A stretch of 7,617 nt of DNA. Source: Planctomycetota bacterium. GTDB lineage: Bacteria > Planctomycetota > SZUA-567. Numbering within the stretch: the stretch's first letter is position 1; each line of letters opens with the position of its first letter. The stretch spans positions 1-7,617 of the forward strand of contig JAJBSZ010000381.1 in assembly GCA_020861125.1 (NCBI GenBank), read 5' to 3'. A program made the translations under genes and the position numbers. Below, piece by piece: positions 1-5,727 of the stretch. A model generated the notes under the pieces. That model worked only from the letters and a program-made list of their open reading frames with translations. It did no database searches and was not told the DNA's origin.

Positions 1-1598
1 GCGGTACGTTTCAGGTGGCTGACGGCGGCGGTCTCCGTACCACCGCGCCGTTGACGGTCCTGGGCTTCGACTCTTTCCGCCTGGAGGGAAACTTCACCGC
101 CGGCTGGGATACCGCCGCATCGACGCCGGCCGTGGTCATGACCGACAGCGATATTATCATCGGTTCGACCGCCACCTTCAGCCTGTCCTCTGCCCTGGCG
201 GCCAGGGCGGAGGTGGGTATGGTGCTGATGGAAACCGTCGGTGGTCGCATCCTCGCCGCCACCGATCTTGCCTCTTCCGTATCCATGTACGGTAAAGTTG
301 GCTACGCCGTAAACGGCCCCGGAACCACCGTCGTCATCGACAGCCTGGCCAATGTCGTCACCGGTGACGGGTCGGCCGCCGACCGAGCCGTCGCCGCTGC
401 CAACCTGCGTACGGTATGGGGCGGCGCGCACATCGGCACGGATCTGGCTGGCATCCTGTACGACGCCGGCTTCGGGCGCCTCGCCGCACAGATCGATTCC
501 GCCGCCGGCGAAAAGAACCTGGCTCTGTTCCAGGCCATTGCCTCCCCTGCCGGCGGGTCGGTCGGCCGCGACAGCCTCGAATACCTCAACGGTGCCCACC
601 TGTATGGCTTCACCGCCGTCGCCGTCTCCACCGCCCGGCAGTTCCGGAGGAGTCTCGTCGACCGTCTGCGATCGGTGGCTGGTGCGGCGATGGGCCCTGA
701 CCCGGTGTCCTCCGACGCGGCTGTGGCAGCCATTGAGGATACTGACCGCCGTGGCGACCGGATGTGGCTGGGGAGCTTTGGGTTGTGGGAGAACGCGGGC
801 AGCCGGGGCGGGTTTTCCGGGTACCGGTATGACGCCCACGGTTTCCTCGGCGGATACGATACCGCCGTTGGTGAAGGCCTGGCGGTGGGCGGCGCGTTTG
901 CCTACGCCACCGGGTCGTATCAGGACAAAGGCGCGGCAGCCCATGATTCGGCTATAACCAGTTACTCCGTTGCCGCCTACGGCGGGTACAGCCATCCCGC
1001 CGGCATGACGGCATCCCTGTTCGGCGCCTATGCCTACGCGGACAATTCCCTGCGGGAACTGCGACGCGATCCGGGCGCCGGCCTTTCCTGGTCCGAAGCC
1101 GATTACCGGACCGACACCTGGTCCTTGGGCGGCGATTGGGGCTGGGTACTCCGGCCGCGGACGAATGTACGCATCAGCCCAACCCTTGGTCTCCACTATA
1201 TCTACACCCGTGCCGGCGACCATGATATGGCCCTGGGCGGCGTGGTCACCCAGCGGGAGCGGTCCATTCGTCAGACTGGCGTGTTTCTCCCCATGGAGGT
1301 CAATGCAAGTTACGACCTGCCGACGGACGACGGTGGACTCTTTAGGCTCGACGCCGGTCTTGGTTATACCTACAACTTCCGATCCGGCGGAGTCCGGGGA
1401 AGTATCGACTACCTCGGTCTCACCACCGGTGCCAGTGCTTCGGTGCGGTCTCGGGACCAGAACCGGCATAGTGGCCATGCCGGCCTCGGGCTGCAATACC
1501 ACAGGGATCGCTTCGCCATTGGTGTGCGCTATGCCTGCACGGTGGAAAACAGCTACCACGCCCATCATCTGACGGGCGGGGTTTCCCTGCAGTTCTGA
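1..1598 (+). CDS. Autotransporter: end of passenger plus C-terminal outer-membrane beta-barrel (5' end missing)
   Basis: This is the C-terminal part of a type Va autotransporter, which exports its own N-terminal passenger through an outer-membrane barrel. The frame is open to the window edge (bases 3-14 read GTFQ), so the GTG at 15 is not the true start. Counting from that GTG gives 527 residues. Residues 1 to about 180 are a Gly/Ala/Thr/Val-rich beta-type passenger end. Residues about 185-235 look helical (STARQFRRSLVDRLRSV) and fit the linker that threads the pore. From W251 (WLGSFGLWENAG) to the end, alternating aromatic and small residues repeat as strands, as in the autotransporter barrel domain of about 270-280 residues. 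The last residues, GGVSLQF, end in the terminal Phe recognised by the BAM assembly machinery. The passenger's function cannot be told from this fragment. The barrel call is confident; the substrate or adhesive role is unknown. Confidence 0.88.
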   Translation, partial: GTFQVADGGGLRTTAPLTVLGFDSFRLEGNFTAGWDTAASTPAVVMTDSDIIIGSTATFSLSSALAARAEVGMVLMETVGGRILAATDLASSVSMYGKVGYAVNGPGTTVVIDSLANVVTGDGSAADRAVAAANLRTVWGGAHIGTDLAGILYDAGFGRLAAQIDSAAGEKNLALFQAIASPAGGSVGRDSLEYLNGAHLYGFTAVAVSTARQFRRSLVDRLRSVAGAAMGPDPVSSDAAVAAIEDTDRRGDRMWLGSFGLWENAGSRGGFSGYRYDAHGFLGGYDTAVGEGLAVGGAFAYATGSYQDKGAAAHDSAITSYSVAAYGGYSHPAGMTASLFGAYAYADNSLRELRRDPGAGLSWSEADYRTDTWSLGGDWGWVLRPRTNVRISPTLGLHYIYTRAGDHDMALGGVVTQRERSIRQTGVFLPMEVNASYDLPTDDGGLFRLDAGLGYTYNFRSGGVRGSIDYLGLTTGASASVRSRDQNRHSGHAGLGLQYHRDRFAIGVRYACTVENSYHAHHLTGGVSLQF

Positions 1599-1731
1599 TC
1601 CGACGGTGATTTCGACTCCCGCTACCGCATGGGTTCCCTGATCACGGGTCAAAATCCGATAGCTTCACCGAGAGGCGTGGCCGGGATGATACCGGAGCGA
1701 TCCGGACAATAACTGAGGGAGGCGGCAAATC

Positions 1732-1759
1732 TTGCTTTCCCCGGGCGGGGTGGTAGAAT
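1732..1759 (+). promoter_or_regulatory. Candidate sigma-70-type promoter for the four-gene operon
   Basis: TTGCTT (1732-1737) and TAGAAT (1754-1759) are separated by 16 bases. The -10 box matches TATAAT at five of six positions, and the -35 keeps only the TTG core. Transcription would start near 1765, giving a leader of about 65 bases before the ATG at 1830. It is the best promoter-like pair I see in the only sizeable gap of the window. Single-promoter calls by eye in GC-rich DNA are weak, so this stays a candidate. Confidence 0.45.
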
Positions 1760-1764
1760 TGCCA

Positions 1765-1812
1765 GCCGGCAGTCAGCCGCCGGTGAGCCGAAAAAGTGGC
1801 GGTCCGCCGCCA
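1765..1812 (+). promoter_or_regulatory. Structured leader: two small hairpins upstream of the hydrolase gene
   Basis: Hairpin one pairs CCGGC (1766-1770) with GCCGG (1779-1783) around an 8-base loop; a G-T pair can extend it by one. Hairpin two is a perfect 6-bp stem, TGGCGG (1797-1802) with CCGCCA (1807-1812), closed by the tetraloop TCCG, which fits the stable UNCG class. The second hairpin is preceded by AAAAA (1791-1795). On the opposite strand the same stem is therefore followed by CTTTTT, the form of a short intrinsic terminator for antisense transcription. Whether either structure acts in RNA is inference. Confidence 0.35.
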
Positions 1813-1817
1813 ATTCG

Positions 1818-1822
1818 GGAGG
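1818..1822 (+). promoter_or_regulatory. Shine-Dalgarno site of the hydrolase gene
   Basis: GGAGG lies 7 bases before the ATG at 1830, within the run GGGAGGAAGGG. It is the strongest ribosome binding site in the window and supports 1830 as the start codon. It sits just downstream of the 1797-1812 hairpin, which leaves it unpaired in that fold. Confidence 0.75.
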
Positions 1823-1829
1823 AAGGGCC

Positions 1830-2519
1830 ATGACCATCCGCGTTATGTCCACCGGTAACGCCGGTGTTTTCGTCCAGGCTAACGGTCGAGCGGTGTATAT
1901 CGATTCCTTTTTCCGGGGCGTACCGGGGGTTGGCAGTGGACCCTTTCTGCGCGGCGCCGATGCCGTCCGGGCGGATCTCATTCTCATTACCCACAGCCAT
2001 TACGACCACCTCCACCCGGAAGAAACCCGTGACGCCGCCCTCGCTTCCGGGGCCCGGGTTGCTGGCCCGGCCGATGCCATCGCCCACCTGGAAAAATACC
2101 TGCCCGCCGACCGGCTGACGATCCTCGAGCCGCCGGAGCGGAAAAAACCACCCGCTGCCCTGACTGTTACCCTGGCAGACATCGCCGTCACCGCCTTCCG
2201 CACCTACCACGGGCGGGGGCACAACAGCTACCTGTTGGATTTGGGCGGCCTCCGGGTGTTCCACGACGCCGACAACGAGCGCACCCAACCGTACCCTATG
2301 GCCGACCTGGGCCGGATCGATCTCCTGTTTCTCTGCCCCTGGGCTGGTTCCGGCGCTGGTGACTTTGTCGCCGCTCTGCAGCCGGGCCGCTGGTTCCTGA
2401 TCCACATGACCGAAGCGGAGATCCAGCAGCATCGGGCGGACAGCTTCCTGCCCGGCCTCATCCGGCCGGTGCCCCCTGGCGTCATCGCCCTCGCCCCGGG
2501 CGAAACCATGGAGATCTGA
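1830..2519 (+). CDS. Metallo-beta-lactamase-fold hydrolase, UlaG-like
   Basis: This is a 229-residue soluble, probably cytoplasmic, hydrolase of the metallo-beta-lactamase superfamily. It has the compact form related to UlaG (L-ascorbate-6-phosphate lactonase), usually annotated only as MBL-fold metal-dependent hydrolase. The opening strands (MTIRVMSTGNAGVFVQ) lead to the metal motif HSHYDH at residues 55-60, supplying H55, H57, D59 and H60. Further likely ligands are H131 (GHNSY), D148 (FHDADN, at the place of the usual GDT) and H192 (FLIHMTE). All expected zinc or manganese ligand positions are thus present, so an active enzyme is likely. There is no signal peptide. It is the first gene of the operon and ends 4 bases before dprA. 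The substrate is not predictable: UlaG-like members act on lactones, phosphoesters and other esters. The family call is firm; no gene name is justified. Confidence 0.87.
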   Translation: MTIRVMSTGNAGVFVQANGRAVYIDSFFRGVPGVGSGPFLRGADAVRADLILITHSHYDHLHPEETRDAALASGARVAGPADAIAHLEKYLPADRLTILEPPERKKPPAALTVTLADIAVTAFRTYHGRGHNSYLLDLGGLRVFHDADNERTQPYPMADLGRIDLLFLCPWAGSGAGDFVAALQPGRWFLIHMTEAEIQQHRADSFLPGLIRPVPPGVIALAPGETMEI

Positions 2520-2523
2520 CGGC

Positions 2524-3753
2524 ATGGCGGAGTTGACCGAGAATCTGATCCGCCTCAAATCCGTGGCCGGCGTAGGCAACATCATCCTGTGGCGGTTGAT
2601 CCAGCAGTTCGGCAATAGCGACCGCGTTTTCGGCGCAACGGAAAGCCAGCTCCGGCAGGTAAGCGGTGTCAGCCAGGACAAGGCCCGGCGCATCCTGGCG
2701 GCAGTGAGCCACGACCCCCGCCCGGAATTGGAAAAGGCGGTGGCCGCCGGGATTGAAATCATTCCATACGACGATCCCTCCTACCCGCGCCCGCTGCTCT
2801 TCACTCCCGATCCGCCGGTGGTGTTGTACGTCCTCGGCCGTCTCCTGCCGCAGGACCAGGTGGCGGTGGGAATTGTCGGGACCCGTCGGGCCAGCGGCTA
2901 CGGACGGGATACCGCTCTCTCCTTGTCGGGAACGCTGGCCCGGGGCGGGTATACCATTGTCTCCGGACTGGCTCGGGGTATCGATACCTTCGCCCATATC
3001 GGCGCCCTCAACGCCGGTGGCCGAACGGTTGGGGTGTTGGGTTGCGGCTTCGATCACATGTATCCGGAAGAGAACCGCGATCTCGCTCTGGAGATGACCC
3101 GTTCCGGTGCGGTTATCAGCGAATTGCCCATGGCCACCGGACCGTCACGCGAAACGTTTCCCGCCCGCAACCGCATCATCGCCGGCATGAGCCTCGGTCT
3201 TCTGGTGGTGGAGGCGCCGGTGAAATCAGGCGCCATCATTACCGCCCGCGTCGCCAATGACAACGGACGGACCGTCTTCGCCGTCCCCGGCCGGGTTGGC
3301 GATGCCAATTCCGAAGGGTGCAACAAACTGATCCGGGACGGTGCGGTCATGGTGACCACTCCGGACGATATTTTCGACGAGCTCAACCCATCGTTGCCGC
3401 CGCCCGAAACTCCGGACCGCGACCGAACCCTGCGCCCGCGGTCGCGGCGCTCCACGGGCCGGACCCGGCCCCAAGGCGGAGACGGAAACGGGTCGGGAGA
3501 GGAGCCAGCCACCGCCGTCACTCCGACGGAAAATGCTCCGACGCTGGCAACGGCGCCCACGCCGGATCTTACTGAAGACCAGGCCGCAATTCTCGCAGCC
3601 CTCTCCGGAGAATGGAACAGCGTTGACGACATCATCAGCGCTTCCGGGGTTGCCGCCGGCCGGGCGACCGCCTCGTTGGCCATGCTGAAGATAAAGCGGC
3701 TGGTGGAGCAGGGTCCGGGGCAAGTCTACCGCTTGCGGAAGCCGGGAGAATAG
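2524..3753 (+). CDS. dprA: DNA-processing protein DprA (Smf)
   Basis: DprA binds incoming single-stranded DNA during natural transformation and loads RecA on it in the cytoplasm. It is also widespread in bacteria not known to be competent. Residues 1-65 form the N-terminal helical/helix-hairpin-helix region (SVAGVGNIILWRLIQQFG and a second at SGVSQDKARRIL). Residues about 75-285 are the Rossmann-like DprA core with its hallmark motifs: GIVGTRRAS (116-124), SGLARGID (147-154), FPARNRIIAG (212-221), VVEAPVKSGAIITA (228-241), VPGRVGD (254-260) and GCNKLIRDGA (265-274). A Pro/Arg/Thr-rich linker spans about 288-345. Residues 346-405 are the C-terminal winged helix (LTEDQAAILAALSG...). At 409 residues it is somewhat longer than many homologues because of the linker. 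GGAG at 2510-2513 supports the ATG at 2524. The stop abuts the next gene's ATG directly. Confidence 0.96.
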   Translation: MAELTENLIRLKSVAGVGNIILWRLIQQFGNSDRVFGATESQLRQVSGVSQDKARRILAAVSHDPRPELEKAVAAGIEIIPYDDPSYPRPLLFTPDPPVVLYVLGRLLPQDQVAVGIVGTRRASGYGRDTALSLSGTLARGGYTIVSGLARGIDTFAHIGALNAGGRTVGVLGCGFDHMYPEENRDLALEMTRSGAVISELPMATGPSRETFPARNRIIAGMSLGLLVVEAPVKSGAIITARVANDNGRTVFAVPGRVGDANSEGCNKLIRDGAVMVTTPDDIFDELNPSLPPPETPDRDRTLRPRSRRSTGRTRPQGGDGNGSGEEPATAVTPTENAPTLATAPTPDLTEDQAAILAALSGEWNSVDDIISASGVAAGRATASLAMLKIKRLVEQGPGQVYRLRKPGE

Positions 3754-4773
3754 ATGTTCACGAGTGTCGACTGGCGATGGGAAGTATTCGGTCTGGCGGG
3801 GGAAGGCCTGTTTTTCGCTCGCCTGATCGCCCAGTGGCTGGCTTCGGAAAAGGCCGGCCGGCCGGTGATACCGCGGGTATACTGGTATATGTCCCTGGTG
3901 GGTGCGGTCATCGTGCTGGCCTATGCCGTGCATAAAGACAGCCTGGTGCTGCTGCTGCCACAGTTGCTGGGGATCTTCTTTTACGGCCGAGGACTGCAAC
4001 TGGAAAACCGGGCCCGTCGCCAGGCGGCACGGCGGGTTGCCTTGGGTTTGGATCGGCCGGACTACCCATGGCCGCGTCTGTCGGTGGTGGTGCCGGTTCA
4101 CAATGAAGAGCGGCAGCTGCCGGCAACCCTGGAAAACCTCACCTCGCTTTCCTATCCCGGTCCCACACCGGAGATCATCGTGGCGCTGAACGGCTGCAGC
4201 GACGGCTCTCGCCAGGTGGCCGAACAGTTCCCGGTGACCATACGGGAAGACAGCCGTTCCGGCATGTCCTACGGCAAAAACTTGGGCGCGGCCGGAGCGG
4301 ATTGCGACATGCTGGTTTTCGTCGATGCCGACACCAGACTGCCCGAAAACGCCCTGCGTCTTTTGGCGGAAGCGGCGGCCGGCCACCGCCGTTATATGGG
4401 GACGGTCGCCGGCGCGCCGGATCGCGGCGGCGGCGTGGTCCGGGTTTGTTTTTTCCTCGCCAACCGCGCCACCCGCCGCAGCCAAACCCATGCGCCGGGC
4501 GGTGTCATGCTCATGGACCGCCACACCTACGAAGCCATCGGTGGCTTCGATGAAGCGTTGCCGCAGGGCACCTCCACCGACTGCATCCGCCGGGGGCTGG
4601 CGGCGGGGGCGGATTATTTGTTTGTCGATACCTTTCGCGCGACCACTTCCATCCGACGGTTTGAAAAGACGGGCATCATCCGGCAGATGCTGGACTGGCG
4701 ACGCAACCACCGGGCCCTTCGCGACAACCGGCGGGAAGAGGTGGCCGGCAAGGCCTACGAGGATGTGCGATGA
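3754..4773 (+). CDS. LAB_N membrane domain fused to a family-2 glycosyltransferase
   Basis: This 339-residue protein joins two domains. Residues about 5-80 are a lipid-A-disaccharide-synthase N-terminal (LAB_N) domain: FFARLIAQWLASEKAG, then a Pro/Trp stretch VIPRVYWYMSLVGAVIVLAY, then LVLLLPQLLGIFFYGRGLQL. These make three hydrophobic helices that place it in the inner membrane. Residues about 108-300 are a GT2 (GT-A fold) domain: SVVVPVHNEERQL (110-122), NGCSDGS (146-152), the metal-binding VDADT (190-194) and GGFDEALPQGTSTD (263-276), with D276 a candidate catalytic or acceptor-side acid. A basic helical tail (RRFEKTG...MLDWRRNHR) follows, with no C-terminal membrane helices. The active site should face the cytoplasm and use a nucleotide sugar, perhaps to glycosylate a lipid carrier or envelope lipid. 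Donor and acceptor are unknown. The start is ATG, immediately after the dprA stop, with GGGAGA at 3744-3749. It is not lpxB, which has a different (GT-B) catalytic domain. Confidence 0.85.
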   Translation: MFTSVDWRWEVFGLAGEGLFFARLIAQWLASEKAGRPVIPRVYWYMSLVGAVIVLAYAVHKDSLVLLLPQLLGIFFYGRGLQLENRARRQAARRVALGLDRPDYPWPRLSVVVPVHNEERQLPATLENLTSLSYPGPTPEIIVALNGCSDGSRQVAEQFPVTIREDSRSGMSYGKNLGAAGADCDMLVFVDADTRLPENALRLLAEAAAGHRRYMGTVAGAPDRGGGVVRVCFFLANRATRRSQTHAPGGVMLMDRHTYEAIGGFDEALPQGTSTDCIRRGLAAGADYLFVDTFRATTSIRRFEKTGIIRQMLDWRRNHRALRDNRREEVAGKAYEDVR

Positions 4774-5135
4774 CCAGGCTGAAGCTGGTCAAGGGCGGTT
4801 TTTCCGTTTGCAAGCTGCGGGATTTGTCGCGGTTGGATCTGTCGGCCGGGTTTTCTTTTCTGGCCAAGACACCGGACGAGATTTCCCTGGTCTGTCCCTC
4901 CGGGGAAGAACCCGACAATGCGGCAGCGGTGGATGCGGGCTGGCGAGCCTTTCGGGTGGAGCCGATCGGCGGCGCGCCGGTCGGAGTCTTGTCGTCGGTC
5001 AGCCGGATATTGGGGCAGGTTGGACTGCGCGTGTTCGCCATTTCCACCTTCGACACCGATTACATTCTGGTGAAGGAGGAAGTACTGGCCCGGGCCGGCG
5101 AAGTTCTCACCCAGGGCGGCATCACCATCGTGTAG
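4770..5135 (+). CDS. Small ACT-domain protein (COG3603/ACT_7-like)
   Basis: This is a 121-residue soluble protein resembling the stand-alone double-ACT family of COG3603, related in fold to the arginine sensor CASTOR. ACT domains bind amino acids or other small ligands. The N-terminal half contains KTPDEISLVCPSGEEP (33-48), the usual start of the family core. Residues 55-104 read DAGWRAFRVEP, then GVLSSVSRILGQVGLRVFAISTF and DTDYILVKEE. The segment ISTFDTDYILVKEE (91-104) is the family signature. The ATGA overlap with the glycosyltransferase stop indicates translational coupling, and GAGG at 4759-4762 is a fitting ribosome binding site. It is the last gene of the operon. Its ligand and partner are unknown. 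A regulatory subunit for a neighbouring enzyme is possible, but nothing in the sequence shows it. Confidence 0.85.
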   Translation: MTRLKLVKGGFSVCKLRDLSRLDLSAGFSFLAKTPDEISLVCPSGEEPDNAAAVDAGWRAFRVEPIGGAPVGVLSSVSRILGQVGLRVFAISTFDTDYILVKEEVLARAGEVLTQGGITIV

Positions 5136-5137
5136 CA

Positions 5138-5169
5138 GCCTGCGGGACCCCGGTGACGGCCCGTCAGGC
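5138..5169. terminator. Convergent hairpin between the two operons
   Basis: GCCTG-CGGG (5138-5146) pairs with CCCG-T-CAGGC (5160-5169): nine pairs with one bulged T at 5164. Inside it, CCG (5150-5152) pairs with CGG (5157-5159) around the loop GTGA, a GNRA-type tetraloop. The hairpin fills the 28-base gap between the convergent ACT and RDD-Maf genes and reaches into the last codons of the latter. There is no T-tract on either side, so it is not a textbook intrinsic terminator. It could block read-through in both directions or protect 3' ends. Confidence 0.4.
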
Positions 5170-5727
5170 GTCCAGACGCTGGATCAACCAGAGCAGTTTT
5201 TCCATAGGCAAACCCGCCACGTTGGACAAGCTGCCCCGGACCTCCCGCACCAGATTGCCGGTCTGAACCCCGTAGGCGCCGGCCTTGTCCAGCGGATCGC
5301 CTGTTGCCACGTAGGCCTCAATCTCGCGATCCGCCAGCCGCCGGAACTCCACTGCGGTGGTTTCCACCTCCGACAGACCCTGCCCGGTGGCGGCGTCCCA
5401 AACGGTTATGCCGGTTATGACGGTATGGGTGCGGCCGGATAGCCGCTTAAGCATGCGCACCGCCTCCTCGGCGTCCGCCGGTTTCCCGAGAATCTCGCCG
5501 TCGAGTACCACCACCGTATCGGCCGCCACGATAATCTCGCCGGATGGGCCCACCTGGCCCATCACCTCCGTCGCCTTGGCTTCGGCCAGCCGCCGGGCGG
5601 TGTCCGCCGGGGTTGTCCCGGCGATCGCCGTTTCGTCTATTTCCGGCGGCATTACCCGGAAGGTGATGCCCAACCCGGTCAGCAACTCCCGGCGGCGAGG
5701 ACTGGCGCTGGCCAGAATATAGGCGCG
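5164..5727 (-). other. Maf (septum formation inhibitor-type NTP pyrophosphatase) domain within the fusion
   Basis: Residues 480-666 of the fusion protein make a full-length Maf domain of about 187 residues, close to the usual length of a stand-alone Maf (about 190-200). It begins [10 protein letters not shown], which in free-standing homologues lies at the extreme N-terminus. Only about seven residues (HTPYLGR) separate it from the end of the RDD domain. The Ser/Pro/Arg/Arg substrate loop, the acidic PEIDE, the catalytic AADT and the Lys of DKAGAYG are all kept, so activity is expected. Confidence 0.9.

Larger units (their letters stand above)
1599..1829 (+). other. Intergenic region between autotransporter and operon
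   Basis: These 231 bases contain no convincing gene. The first 100 bases after the autotransporter stop show no clear Rho-independent terminator. The only structure there is a short perfect hairpin, CCGGA-GCGA-TCCGG at 1692-1705, with no T-tract after it. The second half carries the candidate promoter and structured leader listed separately. The break in gene spacing here suggests that the operon starting at 1830 is transcribed separately from the autotransporter. Confidence 0.7.

Noticed and set aside
15..17. GTG as the start of the autotransporter gene
   Set aside because: The frame stays open upstream to the window edge, there is no signal peptide, and an autotransporter needs a much longer N-terminal passenger. 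The gene is truncated by the window.
352..957. Overlapping plus-strand open frame of 201 codons within the autotransporter
   Set aside because: Its translation is Pro/Arg/Ser-rich in a shifted frame. The barrel pattern and terminal Phe support the other frame.
1692..1705. CCGGA-GCGA-TCCGG hairpin as terminator of the autotransporter gene
   Set aside because: The stem is only 5 bp, lies about 95 bases after the stop and has no T-tract following. Such short palindromes are frequent in GC-rich DNA.
1773..2762. 329-codon open frame on the minus strand opposite the hydrolase gene
   Set aside because: It is antisense to the MBL-fold gene, its promoter region and the start of dprA, with no recognisable domain.
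3852..3866. GGCCGGCCGG run as a repeat or regulatory site
   Set aside because: It lies inside the LAB_N coding sequence and encodes AGRP in frame; it is a by-product of GC-rich codons.
3226..4710. 494-codon open frame on the minus strand opposite dprA and the glycosyltransferase
   Set aside because: It is antisense to two firmly recognised genes, spans their junction, and its His/Gln/Arg-rich translation shows no known motif. It reflects GC-rich codon bias.
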